Positions 58,101 to 64,000 of a stretch of DNA of 64,000 bases are shown piece by piece. The translations under genes were made by a program, and so were the position numbers. A model generated the notes under the pieces. The model was not told where the DNA came from, made no database searches, and worked only from the letters and a program-made list of their open reading frames with translations. Position 1 is the first letter of the stretch. The number at the start of each line of letters is the position of its first letter. This DNA comes from Scolanthus callimorphus (taxonomy: Eukaryota > Cnidaria > Anthozoa > Actiniaria > Edwardsiidae). Location of the stretch: positions 30,032,532 to 30,096,531 of the forward strand of contig CM066912.1 of NCBI GenBank assembly GCA_033964015.1, written 5' to 3'.

Positions 58101-61100
58101 CTAATAAAGACGGTGAAACCCCTATAATGCATGCATGTGATGGTGGTCATGTTGATATTGTACGTGTGCTTGTCGATAGTGGTGCTGATGTTAATGTTGC
58201 TAATAAATACCGTAATACCCCTATAATGTATGCATGTGATGATGGTCATGTTGATATTGTACGTGTGCTTGTCGATAGTGGTGCTCATGTTAATGTTGTT
58301 GATAATTTCGGTAGAACCCCTATAATGTATGCATGTAAGTGTGTTCATGTTGATATTGTAAGTGTGCTTGTCCACAGTGATGCTAATGTAAATGTTGCTG
58401 ATGAAGACGGTGTAACCCCTATAACGTATGCATGTGATCATGGTCATGTTGATATTGTACGTGTGCTTGTCGATAGTGGTGCTAATGTTAATGTTGCTAA
58501 TGAAAACGGTAAAACCCCTATAATGTATGCATGTTTGTTTGGTCATGTTGATATTGTACGTGTGCTTGTCGATAGTGGTGCTAATGCTAACGTTGCTAAA
58601 GAAAACGGTGAAACCCCTATAATGTATGCATGTTTGCTTGGTCATGTTGATATTGTACGTATGCTTGTCGATAGTGGTGCTGATGTTAATGCTGTTAATA
58701 AAGACGGTGAAACCCCTATAATGTATGCATGTGAACGTGGTCATGTTGATATTGTACGTGCGCTTGTCGATAGTGGTGCTGATGTTAATGTTGCTGATGA
58801 ATACGGTAAAACCCCTATAATGTATGCATGTGATCATGGTCATGTTGATATTGTACGTGTGCTTGTCGATAGTGGTGCTAATGTTAATGTTGCTAATGAA
58901 AACGGCAAAACCCCTATAATGTATGCTGCATGTTTGTTTGGTCATGTTGATATTGTACGTATGCTTGTCGATAGTGGTGCTAATGTTAATGTTGGTAATG
59001 AAAACGGTAGAACCCCTATAATGTATGCATGTTTGTTTGGTCATGTTGAGATTGTACGTATGCTTGTCGATAGTGGTGCTGATGTTAATGTTGCTGATAA
59101 AGACGGTAAAACCCCTATAATGTATGCATGTGATGGTGTTGATGTTGATATTGTACGTATGCTTGTCGATAGTGGTGCTGATGTTAAAGTTGCTAATAAA
59201 TACGGTAAAACCCCTATAATGTATGCATGTGATCGTGGTCATGTTGATATTGTACGTGTGCTTGTCGATAGTGATGTTAATGTTAATGTTGCTGATGAAG
59301 ACGGTAAAACCCCTATAATGTATGCATGTGATCATGGTCATGTTGATATTGTACGTGTGCTTGTCGATAGTGGTGCTAATGTTAATGTTGCTAATGAAAC
59401 GGTAAAACCCCTATAATGTATGCTACAGGTTTGTTTGGTCATGTTGATATTGTACGTATGCTTGTCGATAGTGGTGCTGATGTTAATGTTGCTGATATAG
59501 ACGGTAAAACCCCTATAATGTATGCATGTGATGGTTTTTATGTTGAAATTGTACGTATGCTTGTCGATAGTGGTGCTGATGTTAAAGTTGCTAATAAATA
59601 CGGTAAAACCCCTATAATGTATGCATGTGATCGTGGTTATGTTAATATTGTACGTGTGCTTGTCGATAGTGATGTTAATGTTAATGTTGCTGATGAAGAC
59701 GGTAAAACCCCTATAATATATGCATGTGATCATGGTCATGTTGATATTGTACGTATGCTTGTCGATAGTGGTGCTGATGTTAATGTTGCTGATAAAGACG
59801 GTAAAACCCTATAATGTATGCATGTGATGGTGTTTATGTTGATATTGTACGTATGCTTGTCGATAGTGGTGCTGATGTTAAAGTTGCTAATAAATACGGT
59901 AAAACCCCTATAATGTATGCATGTGATCGTGGTCATGTTGATATTGTACGTGCGCTTGTCGATAGTGGTGCTAATGTTAATGTTGGTAATGAAAACGGTA
60001 GAACCCTATAATGTATGCATGTTTGTTTGGTCATGTTGAGATTGTACGTATGCTTGTCGATAGTGGTGCTGATCTTAATGTTGCTGATAAAGACGGTAAA
60101 ACCCTATAATGTATGCATGTGATGGTGTTGATGTTGATATTGTACGTATGCTTGTCGATAGTGGTGCTGATGTTAAAGTTGCTAATAAATACGGTAAAAC
60201 CCCTATAATGTATGCATGTGATCGTGGTCATGTTGATATTGTACGTGTGCTTGTCGATAGTGATGTTAATGTTAATGTTGCTGATGAAGACGGTAAAACC
60301 CCTATAATGTATGCATGTGATCATGGTCATGTTGATATTGTACGTGTGCTTGTCGATAGTGGTGCTAATGTTAATGTTGCTAATGAAAACGGTAAAACCC
60401 TATAATGTATGCATGTTTGTTTGGTCATGTTGATATTGTACGTATGCTTGTCGATAGTGGTGCTGATGTTAATGTTGCTGATAAAGACGGTAAAACCCCT
60501 ATAATGTATGCATGTATGTTTGGTCATGTTGATATTGTACGTGTGCTTGTCGATAGTGGTGCTAATGTTAATGTTGCTAATGAAAACGGTAAAACCCCTA
60601 TAATGTATGCATGTTTGTTTGGTCATGTTGATATTGTACGTATGCTTGTCGATAGTGGTGCTGATGTTAATGTTGCTGATAAAGACGGTAAAACCCCTAT
60701 AATGTGTGCATGTGTGTGTGGTCATGTTGATATTGTACGTGTGCTTGTCGATAGTGGTGCTGATGTTAATGTTGCTAATGAAAACGGTAAAACCCCTATA
60801 ATGTATGCATGTGATCGTGGTCATCATTATATTGTAAGTGTGCTTGTCGGTAGTGGTGCTGATGTTAATGTTGCTGATAAAGACGGTAAATGCCCTATAA
60901 TGCATGCATGTGATGGTGGTCATGTTGATATTGTACGTGTGCTTGTCGATAGTGGTGCTCATGTTAATGTTGTTGATAATTTCGGTACAACCCCTATAAT
61001 GTATGCATGTGATGGTGGTCCTGTTCATATTGTACGTATGCTTGTCGATAGTGGTGCTAATGTTAATGTTGCAGGTAAAGACGGTTGTACCCCTATAATG

Positions 61101-64000
61101 TATGCATGTAATCATGGTGATGTTGATATTGTACGTGCGCTTGTCGATAGTGGTGCTGATGTTAACAATGTTGCTGATAAAAACGGAAGAACCCCTATAA
61201 TGTATGCATTTAGTCATGGTGAGGCCCAAGAAGTCAACCTATTGAAACTTCTTGTGGAGGCCGGTGCAGACATCAACCATAAAGACAATAGCGGGGAAGT
61301 AGCATGGTTTCAAAGGATAAATGATAGAGACGTAGTGAAATATCTTTTTCAAAAAGGAGCAAACGTAAAGATAGTTAACGGCAAAGGGCAGACGGCTTTA
61401 TTTAGAACATTAGACCCAGAGATTGCTTCTTTTCTCATAAGTAAAGGCGTTACTATTCACAAGCGTGACTATGACGGAAGAACGGCGCTGTACGGTTCCT
61501 TCAATACTGATCCTGAGTTAGTGAAGTGTTTTCTTCAAAGTGGTGCAGTAACGTATGTGTCTGACCATTGTAACTTATCCGTTTTACAATTTGGTGTGCA
61601 CAGCATTCTTAAAAATGAACTTGCCAGCCAAATAGAATTGGAGAACACTCTTAAACGGCATCTTATCATTGGTAATAGTGAGTTCCAGGAGCTGAAAAAG
61701 CTTCTGATCAATGCAGTGCTTAACATTTTTCTAAAAGAAATGACACTGCCGTCCTTACTTCCTCAGGCAACCGGAAAACATGCCCAGGTCATCATGAATG
61801 CAAAACATGGATTAGAATGGTGTTTGTCGAGTTCTCAGAGTAGCTCTCCTATTTTGAACGAAGTCCAAGGTCTGATTGAAGGAAGAGCTGCCTCGATTAT
61901 TCGTATCTGCGAGTTACTACTCGATCTGGGTGCGGATCCAAACACCCCAGACCCTGATGGTAACAATTCTCTCTTTTATGCCGCGCTTTTACCGTTTGGA
62001 TGCGATATTACATCTGAAGAAGTCACCAAGGTATGTGGGCTTCTTATTGACCACGGAGCAAGTGTGAACGCTCACAATTACAAAAAGGAGCACCCGCTGC
62101 TTCATCTTATGCGATGCTTGATAGAAGATGACTTGCTAGATCGTTACGTTAAAAGACCACCTGTTCAATCTATTGCAAACGTGTTCTCACTACTTCTAGA
62201 AGCTGGATCAGATATTAATACCACAAATGAAGTTGGTGAAAGTGTTTTTCATCTCATCTCAAAGGTCTGCCAAAATCTCTTTGGCAAAGGTTCAATATAT
62301 GCACCTGTTATCATGGAGATTCAAGACATTTTGAAAATATTGGCCACCGGCGCGAAGGAAAGCTTGAGTCGCGCCGTCAACATGCACGACAGACGTTTGA
62401 ATAGCCCTCTTCACTTATGGGCTTCATTGAACGGGATGAGTGGATCAGACGAGAGCGCCAAGGAGTTAAGAGAGTTGCAAAGCACGATGTTTAAGTATTT
62501 CTTAGAATCCGGCGCAGTGCTTAACCAAGAAAATGCTGATCGCGAGACACCCCTTCACTTGTGCCAGACATGGAGTGCAGTGCAGCTCTTACTGGATGCT
62601 GGAGCCAACCCAAGCGTTGTAAATGGTATAGGAGATACGCCATTGCTGGCTCAACTGAAACGGATGCGAAACAGTATCTCAGACTCAGAAGAACTGAACT
62701 GCATATATCCTGACATAGCCCAACTCGAGGCCTGCAAGTTCTGGCAAGAGGTTCTAAGACATGACCTCGACTGCTGGTCCATCAACACTTATGATGAGTC
62801 TGTCCTAAGCATATTGCTATCCACACGGAGTTTCGCGTTGATAGATGGTCTTCTAAAAGTTGCATCCAATTCAGCACCCGGAAGGCTTCAGGAGACCATT
62901 GGAGGCCATTGGAAGACTATTTTTATGGAGACAATTGGTAGCTCGGCATTACTCCAGATTTGCAAAGATCCAAGTGTGAAGATGCATTGGAAAACGAACC
63001 TTGTAGAGTTCTTGTTAGCATCGGGTGTTGATTCGAATGCCAAGAACAAGGAAGGCAGAACGCCACTACATTTGAGTTGCAAAAATGCCATCGACTACGG
63101 TATAGTTGACAATGTTAATTGTGAAATTATAACGCGTTTGCTATATTACAAGGCTGATATCAATATTGCAGATTGTGATGGAATAACATGTTTGGGTATG
63201 GCGCACGAGACGTCAAAACTGAAGGAACTTTTGGACAAACCAATAGATAAAAAAGAAATCCCGATGTGTATTCCATGGTCGGAGAAATCAGTGAAACATA
63301 AATCGTTGCTCGAAGATGTTGCAAGGAAAAACAATTGCGTAGCAATTGTTGGTTCAGAATTCTTCTATCACATAGATGCAATAGCTACGGGTGCTTTCGG
63401 AACTGTCTTTGTGGGTATCAACAGTAAAGACGGAAGAGAAATTGCGGTCAAATGCGTGAAGAAGACAACAAACATTGGAGCGAAGGAACAGAGAGAAATA
63501 AAGAACTTGGTGGCACTAGATGACTGTCCCCAAGTCCTGCATTACCTCGCATTTAAAGAAGACCTACAAAACGTTTACATTGTTGTTGAGCTGATGGAAG
63601 GAAACTTAGATCAATACTTAGATCGTTCACCGGGCCCTGGCTTCTTTGTGAAGTTAAGTAAAGACCTAGTTCAAGGCCTCCAGTTTTTGCACAAGAAAGG
63701 AATTCTACATCGGGATCTCAAGCCAGGTAACATTCTTTACAAGAAAGACCCTTGTGTTTGAAGATTGGTGATTTTGGTTTAAGCAGCAAGTCAAGTTTAC
63801 GGCCATCGTCACTAGCAGGTTCTTCAGTGATGCACACTAATGCTGGTACGCCCTGTTGGATGGCTCCAGAAGTTATGCAGAGTCAGGAGTACTCACAATC
63901 TTCGGATATGTTTTCTTGCGGGATTGTGCTGCATTACTTTCTAGCAGACAAGGCACACCCATTCGCACCAACACTTTGTAAGAATAAATCTGAATATGCA
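33816..64000 (+). CDS. Giant ankyrin-repeat / IRE1-type kinase gene with TRADD-N-like N-terminus (partial)
   Basis: The probable exons are 33816-34154, 35772-35804, about 35880-36386, 36882-36954, 37183-37412, and one huge exon from 39113 past the right edge at 64000. Domain order: basic helical N-terminus, TRADD-N-like module, coiled-coil/linker, about 130 acidic 23/24-aa repeats, about 50 ankyrin repeats, diverged ankyrins, IRE1-type kinase. The product would exceed 5,800 residues without the retrotransposon. About 25 single-base frameshifts and a BEL/Pao insertion break the frame as assembled. Ankyrin repeats plus an IRE1-like kinase is the layout of vertebrate RNase L, which adds a KEN nuclease domain; here that part lies outside the window. 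Linking the 5' exons to the giant exon rests on order, strand and partly matching phases; 37412 to 39113 matches exactly. Two 5' junctions (35804 to exon 3, and 36954 to 37183) do not match in phase as read. Confidence 0.7.
34460..34707 (-). pseudogene. Non-LTR retrotransposon (LINE) reverse-transcriptase C-terminal fragment
   Basis: The minus strand reads [39 protein letters not shown], then [12 protein letters not shown]. This resembles the segment after the reverse-transcriptase palm in cnidarian LINEs, where a 'RR...ML..VYK.LN...P.Y..DLF......Y.LR' pattern is common. It is short, lacks the catalytic part and is certainly a relic. Confidence 0.5.
35326..35470. mobile_element. MITE of the GGCTGGTTTCCATAT family
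   Basis: TTAAGGCTGGTTTCCATATAG starts it. TCTGTCGTATCTGTCTCATCAG is inverted by CTGATGAGACAGATACGACAGA before CTATATGGAAAC. The last bases of the right end are altered. Confidence 0.7.
35772..35804 (+). CDS. Candidate 33-nt exon 2
   Basis: A strong acceptor (TTCTCTTCTAG) and strong donor (GTAAGT) flank 33 nt. In phase 1, matching the end of exon 1, it reads [11 protein letters not shown]. It is very short, so support is splice sites plus phase only. Confidence 0.45.
35880..36386 (+). CDS. Exon with TRADD-N-like module, one internal frameshift
   Basis: The frame reads [20 protein letters not shown], later [11 protein letters not shown] and [39 protein letters not shown]. It then breaks at a TGA (36281-36283) and continues one base shifted as [36 protein letters not shown] to a donor at 36387. 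The pattern 'GSIVxLxxxxxLxSLxxLWxxYxxGxL...' followed by 'IDExEYxxC' is, to my knowledge, seen in anthozoan proteins carrying a TRADD-N-like domain, an adaptor-type fold of death-receptor signalling. I hold this moderately. The exon start is unresolved; candidate acceptors at 35878, 35950 and 35959 all give phase 0, unlike exon 2. Confidence 0.5.
36387..36881 (+). other. Intron, AT-rich, nothing further seen
   Basis: No repeats of note and no additional coding sequence. Confidence 0.5.
36882..36954 (+). CDS. Candidate exon 4 (73 nt)
   Basis: The acceptor TTTCTACGCAG and donor CGAG|GTAAGT flank a frame that continues exon 3 in phase 1: [20 protein letters not shown], then QKIAR in phase 2. 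The next exon (37183) is open in a different phase, so either a base is missing or a small exon was overlooked. Confidence 0.4.
37183..37412 (+). CDS. Exon 5: charged coiled-coil linker
   Basis: It runs from acceptor TCATTGTCAG to donor ACAG|GTACGT. It reads [12 protein letters not shown], then [20 protein letters not shown] and [10 protein letters not shown], a short coiled coil followed by a Ser-rich tail. It ends in phase 2, which matches the acceptor at 39113 (reading [12 protein letters not shown]), tying the 5' exons to the giant repeat exon. Confidence 0.6.
37779..38173. mobile_element. MITE, ~395 bp, TTTAACGG termini with TGACGTCATCAAATG
   Basis: The left end TTTAACGGTTTTTGGCGGGAAAATGACGTCATCAAATG is inverted by the right end with a few mismatches. 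The centre is a palindrome of TTCCGCCATTTTGTT and AACAAAATGGCGGAA. Confidence 0.75.
38763..38885. mobile_element. MITE of the GGCTGGTTTCCATAT family, short copy
   Basis: TAAAGCCTGGTTTCCATATTG starts it and CTATATGGAAACCAGGCTTA ends it. The inner arms TGTTATCTGTC and GACAGATAACA also pair. It is 123 bp long. Confidence 0.8.
39113..48520 (+). CDS. Start of giant exon: ~130 tandem 69/72-nt repeats coding a 23/24-aa acidic unit
   Basis: An acceptor (TATTCCTCGCAG) at 39111-39112 opens a frame [20 protein letters not shown] that leads into the array. The unit is [20 protein letters not shown] plus AxI (23 aa), or 24 aa where an extra Pro, Ser or Arg codon follows AS. Variable sites are G/V/E/R and N/K/D after 'PS', S/C in 'LSS/LCS', and T/A in 'NIT/NIA'. 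I see no known domain. It is low-complexity and acidic, without Cys pairing beyond the optional 'LCS' and without membrane segments. The frame as assembled is broken about 16 times by one-base indels in homopolymers (for example 40568, 40735, 40981, 43314). Alternatively it is a non-coding minisatellite whose unit happens to be open; continuity into the ankyrin frame at 48500 argues for coding. Confidence 0.7.
39250..48530. repeat. Minisatellite array, 69/72-bp unit, ~130 copies
   Basis: The same array viewed as DNA. Units differ at few sites and cluster by subtype: 41040-41640 is nearly pure 72-bp units with AGCGGCATCACC and TTGTGCAG; 43380-43900 has GGCATCATC; 44420-46730 is mostly 69-bp units with TTGTCCAG. 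Such blocks fit unequal crossing-over or slippage. Confidence 0.95.
48521..48867 (+). CDS. Giant exon: first ankyrin repeats before the retrotransposon
   Basis: After the acidic array the frame reads [20 protein letters not shown] and [19 protein letters not shown], then ankyrin units [20 protein letters not shown] and [19 protein letters not shown]. The frame runs into the LTR at 48868 and stops after a few residues at 48909. Joined to 56300 without the insert, it continues in frame as [18 protein letters not shown]. Confidence 0.85.
48868..49343 (-). repeat. 3' LTR of the BEL/Pao element
   Basis: 476 bp, TGTAAGTG...TTACA on the plus strand. On the minus strand it is preceded by the purine-rich AGGGGAGCCA (49344-49354), a candidate polypurine tract. 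Confidence 0.95.
49502..50302 (-). CDS. BEL/Pao integrase core C-terminal part and DUF5641-like tail
   Basis: It continues the integrase with [15 protein letters not shown] (second Asp), [20 protein letters not shown] (the Glu of the DDE triad), [40 protein letters not shown] and [20 protein letters not shown]. The last two are typical of the C-terminal domain of BEL/Pao integrases. It ends with a natural stop at 49502, about 160 bp before the LTR. Confidence 0.95.
   Translation of the reverse strand: MRSDQGTNLVGARRELKEALDEMDKGKVKTEMLKLGCDWIETKFNVPSASHMGGAWERQIRTVRNVLQALLLANGYRLNDEALRTFMCEAEAVVNSRPLTTGNITSVESVEALTPNHLLTGKSKIVLAPPGSFQAADRYARQWWRRVQHLTNEFWHRWKREYLQSLQERQKWTRPRRNLTEGDIVIIRDENTPRNNWRLARVINAIKSDDGLVRKARLEVGNPKLTTAGKRRDPLTVLERPVQKLVLIHSHCDERPGVPDEEPTPH
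50299..51129 (-). CDS. BEL/Pao integrase N-terminal part with H2C2 zinc finger
   Basis: It begins in the linker [18 protein letters not shown]. It then shows [20 protein letters not shown] and [20 protein letters not shown] (HHCC-type integrase zinc-binding motif), and [18 protein letters not shown], which carries the first catalytic Asp of the integrase core. It ends at a TGA near 50299 that one added A (AAA to AAAA) would remove. Confidence 0.9.
   Translation of the reverse strand: MIEAVGKFSDWYRAKRAWANCKRYARIWKHKTGRNKEQHKNNEDIKIELTVSCLQEAEFEIIRAVQGEAFKDEAAGLKGAPPREPRTKPSHVKKTSPLYRLDPFVDNDGVLRVGGRIRGASISEEVKHPVILPRDAHVSWLVAKALHKTTNHQGRSFTLNEVRASGYWIIGCSSLVYKLIGSCATCRKLRARTIEQRMADLPEDRLTPAAPFTFCGVDYFGPFYVTEKRKEMKRYGVLFTCLSSRAVHLEVAHTLETDSYINALRRFVCRRGPVRK
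51126..51845 (-). CDS. BEL/Pao RNase H region
   Basis: 239 codons in a separate frame after the reverse transcriptase. [20 protein letters not shown] is the start of an RNase H fold with its first catalytic Asp. LELAAALV supplies the Glu helix, [13 protein letters not shown] the second Asp, and [15 protein letters not shown] the C-terminal end. The stop at its end vanishes if one C is added to the C4 run near 51138. Confidence 0.9.
   Translation of the reverse strand: MQGKSGWDDPIPETLRMQWDKWRNELPLLEKIEVQRCFKPKELGKIKKVEMHHFSDASTEGYGQCTYIRLVDEEDQINCSLVMGKARVTPLKPVTVPRLELAAALVSVRVSSMLRLELRYDEVDEVFWTDSKVVQGYIYNEARRFHTFVANRVQQIRDHTEPHQWKYVESENNPADDASRGLSPKELTRSSRWLRGPAFLWEHHDSWEDNRDEPPPLQPDDKEVRSVTFSTSSKESTPS
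51716..55174 (-). CDS. BEL/Pao Gag-protease-reverse transcriptase polyprotein
   Basis: 1152 codons. In order: a coiled segment [20 protein letters not shown]; a DUF1759-like capsid region starting [20 protein letters not shown] (about residues 190-350); Cys-rich knuckles [13 protein letters not shown] and [14 protein letters not shown] (about 430-490); a retroviral-type aspartic protease with [10 protein letters not shown] (about 545); and a Pao-type reverse transcriptase with [14 protein letters not shown] and the catalytic FYVDDG (about 1010). It leaves frame near 51840, where the next frame takes over. The protease active site has DDQSD rather than the common DSGS-like form; I cannot say whether it is active. 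Confidence 0.95.
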   Translation of the reverse strand: MEGMMTSLRRQQEIDRRQDELKMQQRELERMSEQEQLHGKLLTAKTVQRILEKPERDSISHSEDTGFPRLPVQKETAVLSPVEPPAPRNRISLPTRLDIIDTPALSIPDTPLPNAVMTTTPAIITNSPQANRSHSLSVNAEAFTSNQITSPPMNESAYYDPFLQQIQKENTDIQRLQVALLKKMTLPVPKPPVFEGEILDFPKWESAFDALIEEDAVNPSHKLYYLGEYTAGAAGKMISGLLGLRTEDAYNRARKVLKERFGDPFKIYEAYRERLKAWPPCVTSQELQEYSDFLVMTQETMKSVKYLKELDSFSCIRELAARLPTHYSNKWRQSAKKVEAARGDYTFEDFVTYTQDATRDANHPVFSYDAISATRRGLERERSTGVDTRGRNVKQGTKRQRGTAMKTTIEEEVSPPREDTDPPKENPSCPLCKETHNLESCKEFLKKRVKDRVETCKSKGICFACLKSNHIAKNCKNRQECGICKKRHATLLHYQQQEDSPQRATSSCVSVCHASGCSATTTSMILPVLLHHHDNPERKVQVYAVLDDQSDTCFITEDVRSELGLTGPEIALELGTMHAVESDKTQKIEGLVVSRYDGEVKIPLPRSYSRDQVPARRAQIPRPEIAKKWPHLDLVAEKIWPYQEDLKVGLLLGNNCIRAIKPREVIPGKASEPYAMRTVLGWGIVGATSEDDYPTDDSTHQAGCHRIATREIGKDDASTVCFVRPIRHKELMSPGVVKEMFEQDFSDVQQGEKSFSQEDTKFMKKMTEAIHKSDDGHYEMPLPLRDDAPNLPCNRASAEARLKQLKKRFQRDPKYKQDYTTFMEDMLKKGYAEEAPSECEKAWFINHHGVYNPRKPGKIRVVFNCSAEFQGHSLNNHLMQGPDLTNSLVGVLCRFRQEQVAFSGDIEGMFHQVRVNVEHRDYLRFLWWRQGDMNEEPTEYRMKVHLFGATSSPGCANLALRAAADDGEKEFGIEAAMFIRDNFYVDDGLKSVPTAAEAIKLIKSGTEMCKQGGFRLHKLTSNDKEVINSIPVEERSKEVKELDLKNSALPPERVLGVEWNIENDTFKFRITMTDKPLTRRGILSTVSSIYDPLGLAAPFLLRGKRILQLLCKESLGGMTLYRKPCACSGTSGVMSSHFSRRLKFRDALSLKN
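55162..55773 (-). CDS. BEL/Pao Gag N-terminal part
   Basis: The likely start is the ATG at 55773 ([20 protein letters not shown]); an upstream in-frame ATG lies in the LTR. The product is about 203 residues, charged and helical: [20 protein letters not shown], later [16 protein letters not shown], ending in an [18 protein letters not shown] tract. It breaks off after STKTQ and the sequence continues in another frame in the Gag-Pol frame, where one base inserted in the A5 of CAAAAACG would join them. In relatives this is normally one polyprotein. Confidence 0.85.
   Translation of the reverse strand: MSTGDLETPSELDLLENVKERSGAGNLEDEFVTELTELQGSDDAAKARSECRDRKKTEKGLLFDLEIARKKKRQAARDLKERMSDVHESLRNYEDIIKLTAAKFGLETEINIFRTTHQNVLDLVMRLDLSEDQQAESEMYTDLNKISLECLADVKTRIDDLEIERVELISQRSSRSKRSAKSRSSTSSSSTKTQLLKRPDWKV
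55819..56294 (-). repeat. 5' LTR of the BEL/Pao element
   Basis: 476 bp, identical to the other LTR apart from two one-base length differences. It should carry the element's promoter, directed toward lower coordinates. I could not identify a convincing primer-binding site next to it. Confidence 0.95.
56258..59341 (-). other. Antisense open frame across the ankyrin array (not called as a gene)
   Basis: The minus strand is open for 1027 codons as a 33-codon repeat ([24 protein letters not shown]). It mirrors the sense repeat unit and has no family resemblance, so I treat it as a by-product of a 99-nt repeat that lacks antisense stops. Confidence 0.8.
56300..61229 (+). CDS. Giant exon: about 50 near-identical 33-aa ankyrin repeats
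   Basis: The unit is [20 protein letters not shown] plus [13 protein letters not shown], 99 nt. It has the canonical ankyrin features: TPIMYA (for TPLHxA), [15 protein letters not shown] and the DG/NG loop. Ankyrins are binding scaffolds. Here they could hold a ligand or partner that controls the kinase, as in RNase L, where they bind 2-5A; no specific ligand can be inferred. Frame breaks at about 59396, 59810, 60003, 60101 and 60398 are each a missing base in CCCC or AAAA. A paired-unit block of 198 nt with [10 protein letters not shown] and [14 protein letters not shown] is repeated four times from 56742 and again later. Confidence 0.95.
61230..63340 (+). CDS. Giant exon: diverged ankyrin region and linker
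   Basis: Past the array, ankyrin-like repeats become irregular: [160 protein letters not shown]. Helical inserts lie between them. No transmembrane segment is evident. Codon use and divergence are ordinary compared with the array, so this part is probably under normal constraint. Confidence 0.85.
63341..64000 (+). CDS. IRE1/RNase L-type serine/threonine kinase domain, truncated by window edge
   Basis: After the ankyrins comes a protein kinase: glycine loop [12 protein letters not shown]-binding Lys in EIAVKCVKK (codon 63450-63452); gatekeeper region [16 protein letters not shown]; catalytic loop [12 protein letters not shown] (Asp codon 63714-63716); and metal-binding DFG (63770-63778). Then come [10 protein letters not shown] and [22 protein letters not shown]. 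This last motif, D-I/M-F-S-x-G-x-V-x-x-Y-x-x-x-x-x-x-HPF, is characteristic of the IRE1 family. All catalytic residues are kept, so it should be an active kinase, unlike the RNase L pseudokinase. A TGA at 63759-63761 is removed by one C inserted in the ACCC run, the same error type as elsewhere. In IRE1 and RNase L a KEN ribonuclease domain follows; here it would start beyond 64000. Confidence 0.85.

Overview
This is a piece of an animal (metazoan) nuclear genome. It has intron-rich genes with canonical GT-AG splice sites, a neuron-navigator homologue, a fibrinogen-related domain, ankyrin arrays, an LTR retrotransposon of BEL/Pao type, tRNA-derived SINEs and many palindromic MITE-like repeats. 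The mix of proteins, especially the TRADD-N-like and ankyrin/IRE1-type-kinase modules, and the repeat style suggest a cnidarian, most likely an anthozoan (sea anemone or coral). That placement is an inference, not proven by the sequence.

Layout. (1) 1-21405, plus strand: the 3' part of a neuron navigator (NAV-family) gene. I could thread 19 coding exons from 1 to a stop at 21405 with every splice phase matching. They give about 1321 residues: a long disordered Ser-rich region, a coiled coil, and the C-terminal AAA-type domain with Walker A GANGLGKS and a Walker B-like VIVLDQ. Its introns are full of inverted repeats, SINEs and minisatellites. (2) 21406-24632: the 3' flank of NAV, made of repeats. 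(3) 24633-30485, minus strand: the last three visible exons of a fibrinogen-related (FReD) gene. The intron between its last two exons holds a 29-bp minisatellite of nearly 100 units and a 1.45-kb element flanked by TTAA. (4) 30486-33270: repeats and a 100-N assembly gap (31232-31331). (5) 33271-33401, minus strand: a probable terminal exon of an unrecognised gene, with a poly(A) signal. (6) About 33816-64000, plus strand, open at the right edge: a very large unusual gene. Small 5' exons encode a basic helical segment and a TRADD-N-like module. From 39113 one enormous exon encodes about 130 copies of a 23/24-residue acidic repeat, then about 50 nearly identical 33-residue ankyrin repeats, then diverged ankyrins, then a serine/threonine kinase domain of IRE1/RNase L type. 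The window ends inside the kinase domain, just before the place where a KEN ribonuclease domain would be expected.

A 7.4-kb BEL/Pao retrotransposon (48868-56294, reverse orientation) sits inside the ankyrin array. Its two LTRs are essentially identical and it has a 5-bp target duplication (aattc). Removing the element and one copy of the duplication restores the ankyrin reading frame, so the insertion is recent and may be polymorphic.

The giant exon and the retrotransposon both carry many single-base frameshifts. Almost all fall in short homopolymers and most are losses (CCCC to CCC, AAAA to AAA, TTT to TT). This pattern looks like long-read consensus error more than pseudogenisation. The best candidate for a new system is the giant gene: an adaptor-like N-terminus, a huge sensor-like repeat region and an IRE1-type kinase output, an architecture reminiscent of vertebrate RNase L but much larger.
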